Shown piece after piece: positions 1-5,389 of a stretch of 5,389 bases of DNA; position 1 is the stretch's first letter; each line of letters opens with the position of its first letter. A model generated the notes under the pieces. It was not told where the DNA came from and made no database searches. It saw only the letters and a list, made by a program, of their open reading frames with translations. This DNA comes from Actinomycetes bacterium (lineage in GTDB: Bacteria > Actinomycetota > Acidimicrobiia > Acidimicrobiales > Microtrichaceae): contig JAFAFZ010000108.1 of the NCBI GenBank assembly GCA_023423215.1, forward strand, positions 1 to 5,389, in the 5' to 3' direction. The position numbers and the translations under genes were made by a program.

Positions 1-1
1 G

Positions 2-559
2 ACCTACACCGCGGTGGCGAAGACCTGTCAGACGACCGCAGCGGGCCAGACCCGTGTGAACGCGAACCCGACCGGCGCGACGGTCACGGCCCCCGTCACG
101 GTGGCCCAGGGCGAGACCTTCCAGATCGAGGCGACCCCGGATCCGATGTCCGTGCCCAGCACCGGCGAGGGCTACCCGATCTCGTACGTGTCCAACGTCC
201 GATGGCGCTTCAAGGTCCCGACCGGCACCACCTTCGTGGGCGCGACCACGAGCGGGGGATCCGGCATCGGCTCGGGCGCTCCCACCGCGGTCCTGAACGG
301 CGACGACGTGCTGCTCACGGTGCCGGGCAACCTGCCCGGTGGCGCGACGGCCACGTTCCCGAAGGTCACGATCACGCTGACGGCGACCGGCGCCGCGGGA
401 ACGACGTTCGGCACCGTCTACGGCGGCACCTCGTACGGCGACCCGTCGCTGAGCTTCTCGACCCGGGTCACCGGCGTGCCGCTGCTCGGCACGATCACCA
501 CCAACTCGAACTGCTACGCGCAGTCCAACCCGGCGCTGAGCGCGACGACCATCAACTGA
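2..559 (+). CDS. C-terminal part of a secreted/cell-surface beta-type protein (5' truncated by window)
   Basis: The frame is open from base 2 to a TGA at 557-559, so about 185 residues of a longer protein are visible and its true start lies left of the window. An internal GTG at 14 could be a start, but nothing like a ribosome binding site precedes it and the frame continues upstream. The sequence is rich in Thr, Gly, Ala, Val and Ser, with alternating hydrophobic/polar stretches typical of extracellular beta-sandwich domains. Two cysteines are seen, one in AKTCQ near the left edge and one in NSNCYAQ near the end. They may form a disulfide, which would fit an exported protein. There is no LPxTG sorting signal and no C-terminal membrane helix, so the visible end gives no anchor. 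Third positions are strongly G/C, as expected of a resident gene. I do not recognise a named family. Secretion is inferred from composition only, because the signal peptide would be outside the window. Confidence 0.8.
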   Translation, partial: TYTAVAKTCQTTAAGQTRVNANPTGATVTAPVTVAQGETFQIEATPDPMSVPSTGEGYPISYVSNVRWRFKVPTGTTFVGATTSGGSGIGSGAPTAVLNGDDVLLTVPGNLPGGATATFPKVTITLTATGAAGTTFGTVYGGTSYGDPSLSFSTRVTGVPLLGTITTNSNCYAQSNPALSATTIN

Positions 560-567
560 CGCTCCGC

Positions 568-622
568 CCGTCGGGCGATCGACGGACGACCTCGGGGGTG
601 CCGCTGCGGCGGCACTCCCGAG
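568..622 (+). terminator. Tandem stem-loops, probable terminator of the upstream gene
   Basis: The main hairpin at 591-622 has 14-base arms (591-604 and 609-622) that pair throughout, with a single G-U wobble, around a TGCG loop. A smaller perfect stem (CCGTCG at 568-573 with CGACGG at 580-585, loop of 6) lies just before it. Both start within 35 bases of the stop at 559. No T-run follows, which is common for terminator-like hairpins in high-GC actinobacteria. Because the next gene is convergent, the stem could also stop reading from the right, although it is about 190 bases past that gene's stop. Confidence 0.65.
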
Positions 623-812
623 CCGCGTTCGGTGGGCTCGGGCGATGATTTCGTCTCGCAGCGCGCACGACTCTTGTGTGAAGACCGCGGCGAACGAAGC
701 CGCAGCGCTACCGCGTCCTGGAGGAACAGAATGGCGTGTCCCGGTCCGGTCTTGGCCGCGTCCAGCGGGCCACCGCAGTCCAGCTCGCTCGACTCGCAGG
801 GTCTGGCAATCG

Positions 813-1523
813 TCAGGCAGGAAGCGTGGACGACACTCCGCCAGCCCAGCGAGCCGCTTCTTCGGCTGAGGTTGCGTAAGCCTCAACAACGAACCTTCCA
901 GTGCGGGCAGTCACGCCCGTAACAGAGAAGGACTGCAGCTGACCGTCCAGAGTGAAGGTTCGGACCGAACCCAACGCTTCTTCGACTGCAGCCAGCTCAC
1001 CCGGCGAAGCCTCACGCTCCACCGATGCGTAGCCATCCCCGAGGTCATCCGGCTGACCAGCGCAAGCGGCCAAGGAACTCCTCGCTGTGCTGAACCACTC
1101 CGAAGCCAGGTCTGCGGATTCGAACGACATCACTCGGACTTGGGTCCACTCCCCTGGGTCGACAATGCCTGACGCAGGGCGTTCGAAACGAACCGTGCCA
1201 TCCGTGCGAGGTGGAACAACTGCCGTCGCTCGAGGAACCCCGGGGCAGTACTCCGGCTCTCCCGCCGGGGCATCCGTCGTCGCCGACTGCCACCCGGCAG
1301 GCATGTCCGAGAGCTGCGGCAAGAGGGCTGCGAGCGCCATGCTCTCCACCTCGACGCTTGCGAGGGTCGTATTCGTGGGCGGCGACGTCGTCGGAGGACT
1401 TGTTGATGTTGTGCTCGACTCCTTCACATCCGACGTCGCTTCGGCTCCCCCGCGAGCTTCGGAACAGCCGACGAGCGCCGCCAGCACAAAGGCGCACGCG
1501 CCGACCCCAACTGTTCTACGCAC
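813..1523 (-). CDS. Small secreted lipoprotein, function unknown
   Basis: The 236-residue protein starts at GTG 1523, preceded by a near-perfect ribosome binding site (1529-1538). A longer reading from TTG at 1592 would bury that site inside the gene and add 23 residues in front of the signal peptide, so I reject it. Residues 1-19 form a lipoprotein signal peptide (Arg-Arg, hydrophobic core, then LVG-Cys20), so the mature protein should be lipid-anchored on the outer face of the membrane. Residues 36-53 are a Ser/Thr/Pro linker. The rest (about 57-236) looks like one globular domain opening with LLPQLSDMPAGW, a pattern I associate with actinobacterial extracellular sensor-type lipoproteins. 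Cys93 and Cys154 could form a disulfide. A distant relation to PknH-like extracellular domains is possible but unproven. Third positions carry many A/T (for example gaa, tca, gtt, aca), unlike the adjacent genes, which suggests a different origin. The gene is convergent with the one on the left and divergent from the one on the right, so it appears to be monocistronic. Confidence 0.85.
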   Translation of the reverse strand: MRRTVGVGACAFVLAALVGCSEARGGAEATSDVKESSTTSTSPPTTSPPTNTTLASVEVESMALAALLPQLSDMPAGWQSATTDAPAGEPEYCPGVPRATAVVPPRTDGTVRFERPASGIVDPGEWTQVRVMSFESADLASEWFSTARSSLAACAGQPDDLGDGYASVEREASPGELAAVEEALGSVRTFTLDGQLQSFSVTGVTARTGRFVVEAYATSAEEAARWAGGVSSTLPA

Positions 1524-1528
1524 CAGGC

Positions 1529-1538
1529 ACCTCCTCCT
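1529..1538 (-). promoter_or_regulatory. Strong ribosome binding site that sets the lipoprotein start
   Basis: Read on the minus strand, this is AGGAGGAGGT, followed after a few bases by GTG at 1523. It is an almost ideal match to the anti-Shine-Dalgarno sequence and decides the start in favour of 1523 over the upstream TTG at 1592. Confidence 0.85.
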
Positions 1539-1764
1539 CGGGTTGACCCTAGGACGCACGATCTCATCTGACGAAAATGAAAGACGGGCCAACTCTCGGG
1601 GGCCGATGCCAGGCGCGGCCTTCGGTAACGGCCGCCATACTCGAGTTGGAGCAATGTCGTAGCGCTGACGCGGGTCTCGGCGATGCTCGGCGAAGCCTTG
1701 CGATGAGTACGCGGCCCGGAAGCCGTCTGCACTCGTGACGCCACGACCGCCGGACGCACCGCAC

Positions 1765-1770
1765 GGAGGA
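1765..1770 (+). promoter_or_regulatory. Ribosome binding site of the DHFR/RibD-like gene
   Basis: GGAGGA lies 7 bases before ATG 1778 and fixes the start there. No convincing -35/-10 pair was found between this site and the divergent lipoprotein gene. Confidence 0.8.
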
Positions 1771-1777
1771 CACCACC

Positions 1778-2383
1778 ATGTCGGAGCTGCTCGTCGACTT
1801 CATCACCTCGCTGGACGGCTACGCCGCGGGCGACGGCTGGCCGGGCTTCTGGGGCCTGGAGGGTCCGGAGTACCTGGCGTGGCTCGAGGAGCAGCCAGCG
1901 GTCACCTACCTGATGGGCGCCACGACCTACCGGCTGATGTCGGGCTTCCACGCCGGCGAGGTCCCGCCCGGTCAAGACGACTTCAGCGCCGACGAAGAGG
2001 CATCGATCGACCACCTCGCGGCGGCGCAGAAGATCGTCTTCTCGTCGACGCTCACCGAGCCGCTGACGTGGCCGAACACCACGCTCGTGCGGGGTGACGC
2101 CGTCGAGGCGGTGCAGGCGATGAAGGCCGGGGGTGACGGGCTGTTGAGCACGATCGGCAGCCTCAGCCTGTGCCGGGCGCTGTTGAACGCCGGCCTGGTC
2201 GACCGATACCGCGTCGTGATGTTCCCGGTCATCACCGGGGCCACCGGCTCCGAGCGCATCTACGACGGCTACCCCGACGTGGCGCTCGAGATGACCGAGC
2301 ACGCCACCTTCGACGGTCGCACGCAGATGGTCGAGTACCGACCGACGGTGCTCGACCGTCCTCCGCTCGACATTCCGTCCTGA
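1778..2383 (+). CDS. Dihydrofolate reductase family protein (RibD C-terminal-like domain)
   Basis: A 201-residue cytoplasmic protein from ATG 1778, which has a good ribosome binding site, to TGA 2381-2383. It has the pattern of the small stand-alone proteins of the DHFR/RibD-C superfamily, whose characterised members reduce a pterin or pyrimidine substrate with NADPH. An N-terminal strand is followed by SLDGY (residues 11-15). MGATTY at 46-51 matches the usual LGRxTY turn, and KIVFSSTL at 85-92 matches the usual K-x-V-x-S-x-T-L strand. IGSLSLCRALLNAGLVDRYR (126-145) corresponds to the GS-x-x-L-x-x-x-L...LVDEYR nucleotide-binding segment, with the following P150 and G154. The length is usual for the family. 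The substrate cannot be read from sequence; most such actinobacterial paralogues are uncharacterised, so I would not call it folate or riboflavin biosynthesis. About 155 bases separate it from the molybdate operon, which has its own promoter-like signal, so a shared role is not implied. Confidence 0.85.
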   Translation: MSELLVDFITSLDGYAAGDGWPGFWGLEGPEYLAWLEEQPAVTYLMGATTYRLMSGFHAGEVPPGQDDFSADEEASIDHLAAAQKIVFSSTLTEPLTWPNTTLVRGDAVEAVQAMKAGGDGLLSTIGSLSLCRALLNAGLVDRYRVVMFPVITGATGSERIYDGYPDVALEMTEHATFDGRTQMVEYRPTVLDRPPLDIPS

Positions 2384-2400
2384 CGCCGGAACCGCGAGTG

Positions 2401-2421
2401 GACGTGTACGCCTCGACGTGT
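2401..2421 (+). repeat. Short direct repeat GACGTGT, 14-base period
   Basis: GACGTGT occurs at 2401-2407 and again at 2415-2421, between the DHFR-like gene and the molybdate operon. The spacing is not a full double-helix multiple, and a 7-base match in GC-rich DNA can arise by chance. It is recorded as a possible protein-binding site only. Confidence 0.2.
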
Positions 2422-2445
2422 GCTCCCGTTCGGGTTCGCTGATCT

Positions 2446-2515
2446 GCAGATGCGTGCATACGCGCGTCCGTGGGCGGCTTTCACCGCTCGGCGGCGAGGC
2501 TTACCCCGCATCTGC
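2446..2515 (+). promoter_or_regulatory. 9-bp inverted repeat, candidate operator of the molybdate regulator
   Basis: GCAGATGCG at 2446-2454 is repeated exactly in inverted orientation as CGCATCTGC at 2507-2515, with 52 bases between. The match extends imperfectly by two bases outward. Each copy sits in a local near-palindrome: ATCTGCAGAT at 2442-2451 (perfect) and CCGCATCTGCGG at 2506-2517. The right copy lies just upstream of the proposed -10 hexamer, where a bound repressor would block RNA polymerase. The regulator encoded next door is the obvious candidate to bind here. That link is inference from position alone. Confidence 0.4.
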
Positions 2516-2538
2516 GGCCTCTCCCCTAGTGTCAGTTC
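2501..2538 (+). promoter_or_regulatory. Probable promoter of the molybdate operon, giving a leaderless transcript
   Basis: TAGTGT at 2527-2532 fits the actinobacterial -10 pattern TAnnnT, and its last base is exactly 7 bases before the A of ATG 2539. This is the spacing expected if transcription begins at the start codon itself. Consistent with that, no Shine-Dalgarno sequence precedes the ATG. A -35 element is poor: TTACCC at 2501-2506 is the best candidate, but the 20-base gap is long. Confidence 0.5.
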
Positions 2539-2934
2539 ATGGCCACCTACGGCACGACGCAGGTCGCGGAGCTGCTCGGCGTGAGCGCGGACACCGTCCG
2601 CCGCTGGTGCGATGACGGGCGGCTGCGATCGACCGAGGGCCCCGGCCGGCAGCGCACGATCGACGGCGCCGACCTGGCCGCCTACCTGACCGAGCAGAGC
2701 GCCGCCTACGAGCCGGACTCGGTGCTCGCCCAGTCGGCCCGGAACCGGTTCACCGGCATCGTGACCCGCGTCGAGCGCGACCGGCTCGTGGCGATCGTCG
2801 AGGTCCACGCGCCGCCGCACCGCGTCGTGTCGATGATGACCCGCGAGGCCGCGGACGACCTGGACCTGCAGCCTGGCGACCTGGCCACCGCCGTCGTGAA
2901 GTCGACGAACGTCATCGTCGAGCTGCCCTCGTGA
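2539..2934 (+). CDS. HTH-molbindin: helix-turn-helix regulator with C-terminal molybdate-binding (Mop/TOBE) domain
   Basis: A 131-residue protein starting at ATG 2539. Residues 5-50 form a MerR/excisionase-type helix-turn-helix (TTQVAELLGVSADTVRRWCDDG, then GRLR and RTIDGADLAAYL). This class usually binds DNA. Residues 65-130 form a single Mop/TOBE domain with the family's opening SARN (66-69), FTGIV, the TREAADDLDLQPGD turn and the KSTNVIV strand (121-127). Such domains bind molybdate or tungstate oxyanions at subunit interfaces, so the protein probably oligomerises. The combination, placed first in a modABC operon, points to an intracellular molybdate sensor that controls the transporter. 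Whether it represses or activates is not visible. It differs from ModE of proteobacteria, which has a winged helix and two TOBE domains. There is no ribosome binding site, and the gene is probably translated from a leaderless mRNA. Its stop at 2932-2934 overlaps a GTG at 2931 that could serve as an upstream modA start. Confidence 0.88.
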   Translation: MATYGTTQVAELLGVSADTVRRWCDDGRLRSTEGPGRQRTIDGADLAAYLTEQSAAYEPDSVLAQSARNRFTGIVTRVERDRLVAIVEVHAPPHRVVSMMTREAADDLDLQPGDLATAVVKSTNVIVELPS

Positions 2935-2951
2935 CCCCCACCACCCACACC

Positions 2952-2956
2952 GGAGG
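2952..2956 (+). promoter_or_regulatory. Ribosome binding site that decides the modA start
   Basis: GGAGG stands 7 bases before GTG 2964. It favours that start over the overlapping GTG at 2931, which would add 11 residues (Thr/Pro/Gly-rich) ahead of the signal peptide. Confidence 0.75.
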
Positions 2957-2963
2957 CACCCCG

Positions 2964-3770
2964 GTGCGCCGGCACCTCACGCTGGCCGTCGCGGTCCTGG
3001 CCTCGCTGGCGTTCGTCGCCGGCTGCGGCTCGGACGGAGAGGACACCTCGTCCGACGAGCCCGGTTCCAGCACGCCGACGGAGTCGTCCGTGTCGGGCTC
3101 GATCACCGTGTCCGCCGCCGCGTCGTTGACCGACTCGTTCACGACGATCAGGGACGACTTCGTCGCCGACCACCCGGACGCCGACATCATGATCAACTTC
3201 GGTTCCTCGGGAGCGCTGTCGACCCAGATCCAGGAGGGCGCGCCCGCGGACGTCGCGGCGTTCGCCGACACGGCGCCGATGGCCGCGCTCGACGACGCCG
3301 ACCTGCTCGCTGCGGCGCCACAGGTCTTCGCCCGCAACCAGCTGATCATCGTCACGGAGCCCGGCAACCCGGAGGTCATCACCGGCCTGACGGATCTGGC
3401 GACCGCGGGCGTCGTCTCGCTGTGCGTCGACAGCGCGCCCTGCGGGAGGTTCGCCGACCAGGTCCTCGCGGATGCCGGTGTCACGATCCCCGACACCAGC
3501 GTCAGCCGCGGCACCGACGTGAGGTCGACGCTGACCGCAGTGAGCGAGGGCGACGCCGTGGCCGGCATCGTCTACGTGACCGACGCCGCCGCCGTCGCCG
3601 ACCAGGTCGACACCGTGGACATCCCCGAGGCCGAGAACGTCATCGCCAGCTACCCGATCGCCGTGGTGAAGGCGACCACGAGCGCCGGGCTCGCCGAGGC
3701 GTTCCAGGCGTACGTGCTCTCCGACGCCGGCCAGGCCGTGCTGGAGGAGGCCGGGTTCCTGGCGCCGTGA
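2964..3770 (+). CDS. modA: Molybdate ABC transporter, substrate-binding lipoprotein ModA
   Basis: A 268-residue protein from GTG 2964. Residues 1-20 are a lipoprotein signal peptide (MRRHL, hydrophobic core, VAG-Cys21), so the mature protein is lipid-anchored outside the membrane. A Ser/Asp/Glu/Pro linker spans about 22-45. The binding domain then shows the ModA hallmarks: AAASL (Ser54), FGSSGAL (Ser81/82), GAPADV, NQLIIVTEPGN, the APCG turn (158-161), DVR (Val186) and GIVYVTDA (Tyr204). By comparison with E. coli ModA, whose oxyanion ligands are two serines, Ala and Val main-chain groups and one tyrosine, the pocket is complete, with Cys160 standing where E. coli has Ala. Cys154 and Cys160 lie close together and might pair. 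The role is capture of molybdate, possibly also tungstate, and delivery to ModB. An alternative GTG start at 2931 overlaps the regulator stop but would give an unusually long lead before the signal peptide. Its TGA overlaps the modB start as GTGA. Confidence 0.93.
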   Translation: MRRHLTLAVAVLASLAFVAGCGSDGEDTSSDEPGSSTPTESSVSGSITVSAAASLTDSFTTIRDDFVADHPDADIMINFGSSGALSTQIQEGAPADVAAFADTAPMAALDDADLLAAAPQVFARNQLIIVTEPGNPEVITGLTDLATAGVVSLCVDSAPCGRFADQVLADAGVTIPDTSVSRGTDVRSTLTAVSEGDAVAGIVYVTDAAAVADQVDTVDIPEAENVIASYPIAVVKATTSAGLAEAFQAYVLSDAGQAVLEEAGFLAP

Positions 3771-4561
3771 CCGAGCGGCGGCGCCGTCCACCCGTCGTGG
3801 TGGTCGCCGCAGCATCGGTCGCCGTCCTGTTCTTCGCGCTCCCGCTCCTCGGACTCGTGCGGCGGGCGTCGTGGAGCACGCTGCTCGACGACCTGGGCTC
3901 CCGGGAGTCGCTCGAGGCGCTGCGGCTGTCGCTGATCTGCTCGCTCAGCGCGACGGCGCTCTCGATCCTGTTCGGGTTGCCGCTCGCGTGGGTGCTGGCA
4001 CGCGTGCGGTTCCCGGGACGGGCCCTCGTGCGAGGCCTGGTGCTGCTGCCGCTCGTCCTGCCCCCGGTCGTCGGCGGCGTCGCCCTGCTCACCGCGTTCT
4101 CTCGCCGCGGCATCGTCGGCGAGCAGCTCCACGAGTGGTTCGGCGTGCAGCTCACCTTCACCACGGCCGGCGCGATCCTGGCCGAGACCTTCGTCGCGCT
4201 CCCGTTCTTCGTCATCACCGTCGAGGCCGGGCTCCGGTCCATGGACCGCCGCTACGAGGACGCCGCCACGACGCTCGGCGCCCGCCCGTTGACCGTGTTC
4301 CGTCGGGTCACCTTCCCGCTCATCGCACCGACCGTCGTCGCCGGTGCGGTCCTGGCCTGGGCGCGTGCGCTCGGCGAGTTCGGGGCGACGATCACCTTCG
4401 CGGGCAACATCATCGGCCGGACGCAGACGCTGCCGCTCGCCGTCTACCTGCAGCTCGAGTCCCGACCGGACGTCGCGATCGCGTTGAGCCTCGTCCTGCT
4501 GGTCGTCTCGCTCTCGGTCATCGTGGCGCTGCGCGACCGCTGGATGGGCGGGGCGTCGTGA
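3767..4561 (+). CDS. modB: Molybdate ABC transporter permease ModB
   Basis: A 264-residue membrane protein starting at GTG 3767, inside the GTGA overlap with the modA stop. The frame is open well upstream, but earlier starts would lie within modA and give an Arg-rich non-membrane extension, so I reject them. An Arg-rich cytoplasmic start (ERRRR) is followed by hydrophobic segments at about 10-31, 53-78, 86-110, 134-156, 186-208 and 236-256, consistent with the usual permease core. The cytoplasmic EAA loop that docks on the ATPase is clear at about 163-188 (YEDAATTLGARPLTVFRRV, then TFPLIAP). The ModB-typical ARALGEFGATITFAGN stretch (199-214) and the TQTLPLAVY segment follow. As a probable dimer it forms the transport channel for the oxyanion delivered by ModA. 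Translation is probably coupled to modA, because the only purine-rich site (about 3743-3750) is too far away to act as a normal ribosome binding site. Confidence 0.93.
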   Translation: MTERRRRPPVVVVAAASVAVLFFALPLLGLVRRASWSTLLDDLGSRESLEALRLSLICSLSATALSILFGLPLAWVLARVRFPGRALVRGLVLLPLVLPPVVGGVALLTAFSRRGIVGEQLHEWFGVQLTFTTAGAILAETFVALPFFVITVEAGLRSMDRRYEDAATTLGARPLTVFRRVTFPLIAPTVVAGAVLAWARALGEFGATITFAGNIIGRTQTLPLAVYLQLESRPDVAIALSLVLLVVSLSVIVALRDRWMGGAS

Positions 4562-5389
4562 CGCTGGACGCGCAGCTCGTGCTGCACCTCGGCGAGCTCG
4601 ACCTGGGCGTCGCACTCGAGGTGCGCTCGGGTGACGTCCTGGCGCTGCTCGGCCCGAACGGGGCCGGCAAGACCACGGCGCTGCGCGCGCTCGCCGGGCT
4701 GCAGCCGATCGAGCAGGGTCGGATCGCGCTGGACGGCGAGGTGCTCGAGGATCCCTCGGCGCGCACGATCGTGCCGGCGGAGGCGCGCCCCGTCGGGATG
4801 GTGTTCCAGGACCACCTGCTGTTCCCGCACCTGTCCGTGCGGGACAACGTGGCGTTCGGTCCGCGTGCGAGAGGGGTCGCGAAGACGGCGGCGAACGCCC
4901 GCGCCGCCGAGTGGATCGACCGCGTCGGCCTGGCCGACCTGTCCCGCTCGAAGCCCGCCGAGCTCTCGGGCGGTCAGGCCCAGCGGGTCGCCCTCGCTCG
5001 CGCCCTGGCCACCGACCCGAGGCTGCTGCTGCTCGACGAACCGCTGGCCGCCCTGGACGTCGCCACCCGGGCCTCGGTCCGCCGCGACCTGCGGCGGCAC
5101 CTGGACGGCTTCCACGGCGCCACGGTGCTCGTCACGCACGACCCCCTGGACGCGCTCGCCCTGGCGAGCCACGTCGCCGTCGTCGAGTCCGGACGCATCA
5201 CCCAGACGGGCCCGATCGCCGAGGTCGCCACGCGGCCTCGCACCGCCTACGTCGCGGAGCTGCTCGGGGTGAACCTGCTGACCGGGCGGGGCGAGGGACA
5301 TGCGGTGCGCCTGGCGAGCGGGGCGGCCATCACGACCGCTGACGCCGTCGACGGTCCGACGCTCGTGCTCGTCCGGCCCAGCTCCGTGT
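4558..5389 (+). CDS. modC: Molybdate ABC transporter ATP-binding protein ModC (3' truncated by window)
   Basis: The frame starting at GTG 4558, in a GTGA overlap with the modB stop, is open to the last base, giving 277 visible residues; the C-terminus lies beyond the window. All ABC ATPase motifs are intact: Walker A GPNGAGKTT (32-40), Q-loop Gln84 (VFQDHLLFPHLSV), signature LSGGQ (136-140) followed by AQRVALARAL, Walker B LLLLDE (156-161), D-loop ALD (165-167) and the switch His194 in VTHD. From about residue 240 the sequence changes to beta-strand-like stretches ending LVLVRPSSV, which fits the start of the C-terminal TOBE domain found in ModC proteins. That domain binds the oxyanion and can inhibit transport. 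The protein powers import by hydrolysing ATP on the cytoplasmic face of ModB. The N-terminal strand before Walker A is short (no clear A-loop aromatic residue is visible), as in several actinobacterial ModC proteins. Confidence 0.93.
   Translation, partial: MTLDAQLVLHLGELDLGVALEVRSGDVLALLGPNGAGKTTALRALAGLQPIEQGRIALDGEVLEDPSARTIVPAEARPVGMVFQDHLLFPHLSVRDNVAFGPRARGVAKTAANARAAEWIDRVGLADLSRSKPAELSGGQAQRVALARALATDPRLLLLDEPLAALDVATRASVRRDLRRHLDGFHGATVLVTHDPLDALALASHVAVVESGRITQTGPIAEVATRPRTAYVAELLGVNLLTGRGEGHAVRLASGAAITTADAVDGPTLVLVRPSSV

Noticed and set aside
753..772. Bulged 7-bp stem-loop just past the lipoprotein stop (minus strand)
   Set aside because: It is in the right place for a terminator, but the stem is short, has a bulge and no T-run follows. 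In GC-rich DNA this is too weak to annotate.
731..922. Small plus-strand frame of 63 codons with a GGAGGA site just before ATG 731
   Set aside because: It overlaps the 3' end of the lipoprotein gene on the opposite strand by about 110 bases, has mixed codon use and an unstructured Ser/Pro/Gln/Arg-rich product, and resembles no known protein. The ribosome-binding-like match is probably chance.
1551..1592. Possible minus-strand promoter (TTGGCC then TCAGAT, 15-base spacer) for the lipoprotein gene
   Set aside because: The -10 matches only half of the consensus and the spacer is short. The local AT-rich patch is suggestive but not enough.
2472..2489. 6-bp stem with a 6-base loop about 90 bases after the DHFR-like gene
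   Set aside because: It includes a G-U pair, no T-run follows, and it sits within the candidate regulatory region. It is not convincing as a terminator.
2384..2538. A molybdenum-cofactor riboswitch upstream of the molybdate operon
   Set aside because: No extended multi-helix structure with a leader is visible, and the proposed transcript has no leader at all.
3650..4615. Long minus-strand frames across modA, modB and modC
   Set aside because: They are shadows caused by high GC: Arg/Gly/Asp-rich products with no domain, lying opposite genes with clear family motifs.

Overview
The window looks like chromosomal DNA from a high-GC Gram-positive bacterium (Actinomycetota). The coding strand is strongly G/C-biased at third codon positions, GTG starts are common, and two lipoproteins carry typical lipobox signal peptides. 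The genus cannot be told from the sequence.

Layout, left to right. Positions 2-559 (+) hold the 3' end of a secreted, Thr/Gly/Ser-rich beta-type protein, followed by two stem-loops (568-585 and a strong one at 591-622) that probably end its transcript. Positions 813-1523 (-) encode a small lipoprotein whose base composition is visibly less GC-biased than its neighbours. Positions 1778-2383 (+) encode a dihydrofolate-reductase/RibD-C-type protein of unknown substrate. From 2539 to the right edge (+) lies a molybdate uptake operon: a helix-turn-helix protein fused to a molbindin (Mop/TOBE) domain, then modA (binding lipoprotein), modB (permease) and modC (ATPase, cut by the window end). The modC reading frame is open from 4558 to the last base.

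How the operon works: ModA captures molybdate (or tungstate) outside the membrane, ModB forms the channel, and ModC drives transport with ATP. The HTH-molbindin is the likely intracellular molybdate sensor and transcription regulator. The four genes are packed with no gaps. modA-modB and modB-modC overlap as GTGA. The regulator stop also overlaps a possible upstream modA GTG, though a better modA start lies 33 bases further on.

The gene-free stretches (560-812, 1524-1777, 2384-2538) are all shorter than 300 bases. In the first I see only hairpins. In the second I see two ribosome binding sites but no convincing promoter. The third holds the most interesting non-coding signals: a -10 hexamer placed for a leaderless transcript of the regulator, and a 9-bp inverted repeat that could be its operator.

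I did not find a clearly new biological system. The molybdate operon is a known type. The promoter/operator arrangement and the compositionally odd lipoprotein are the parts worth checking.
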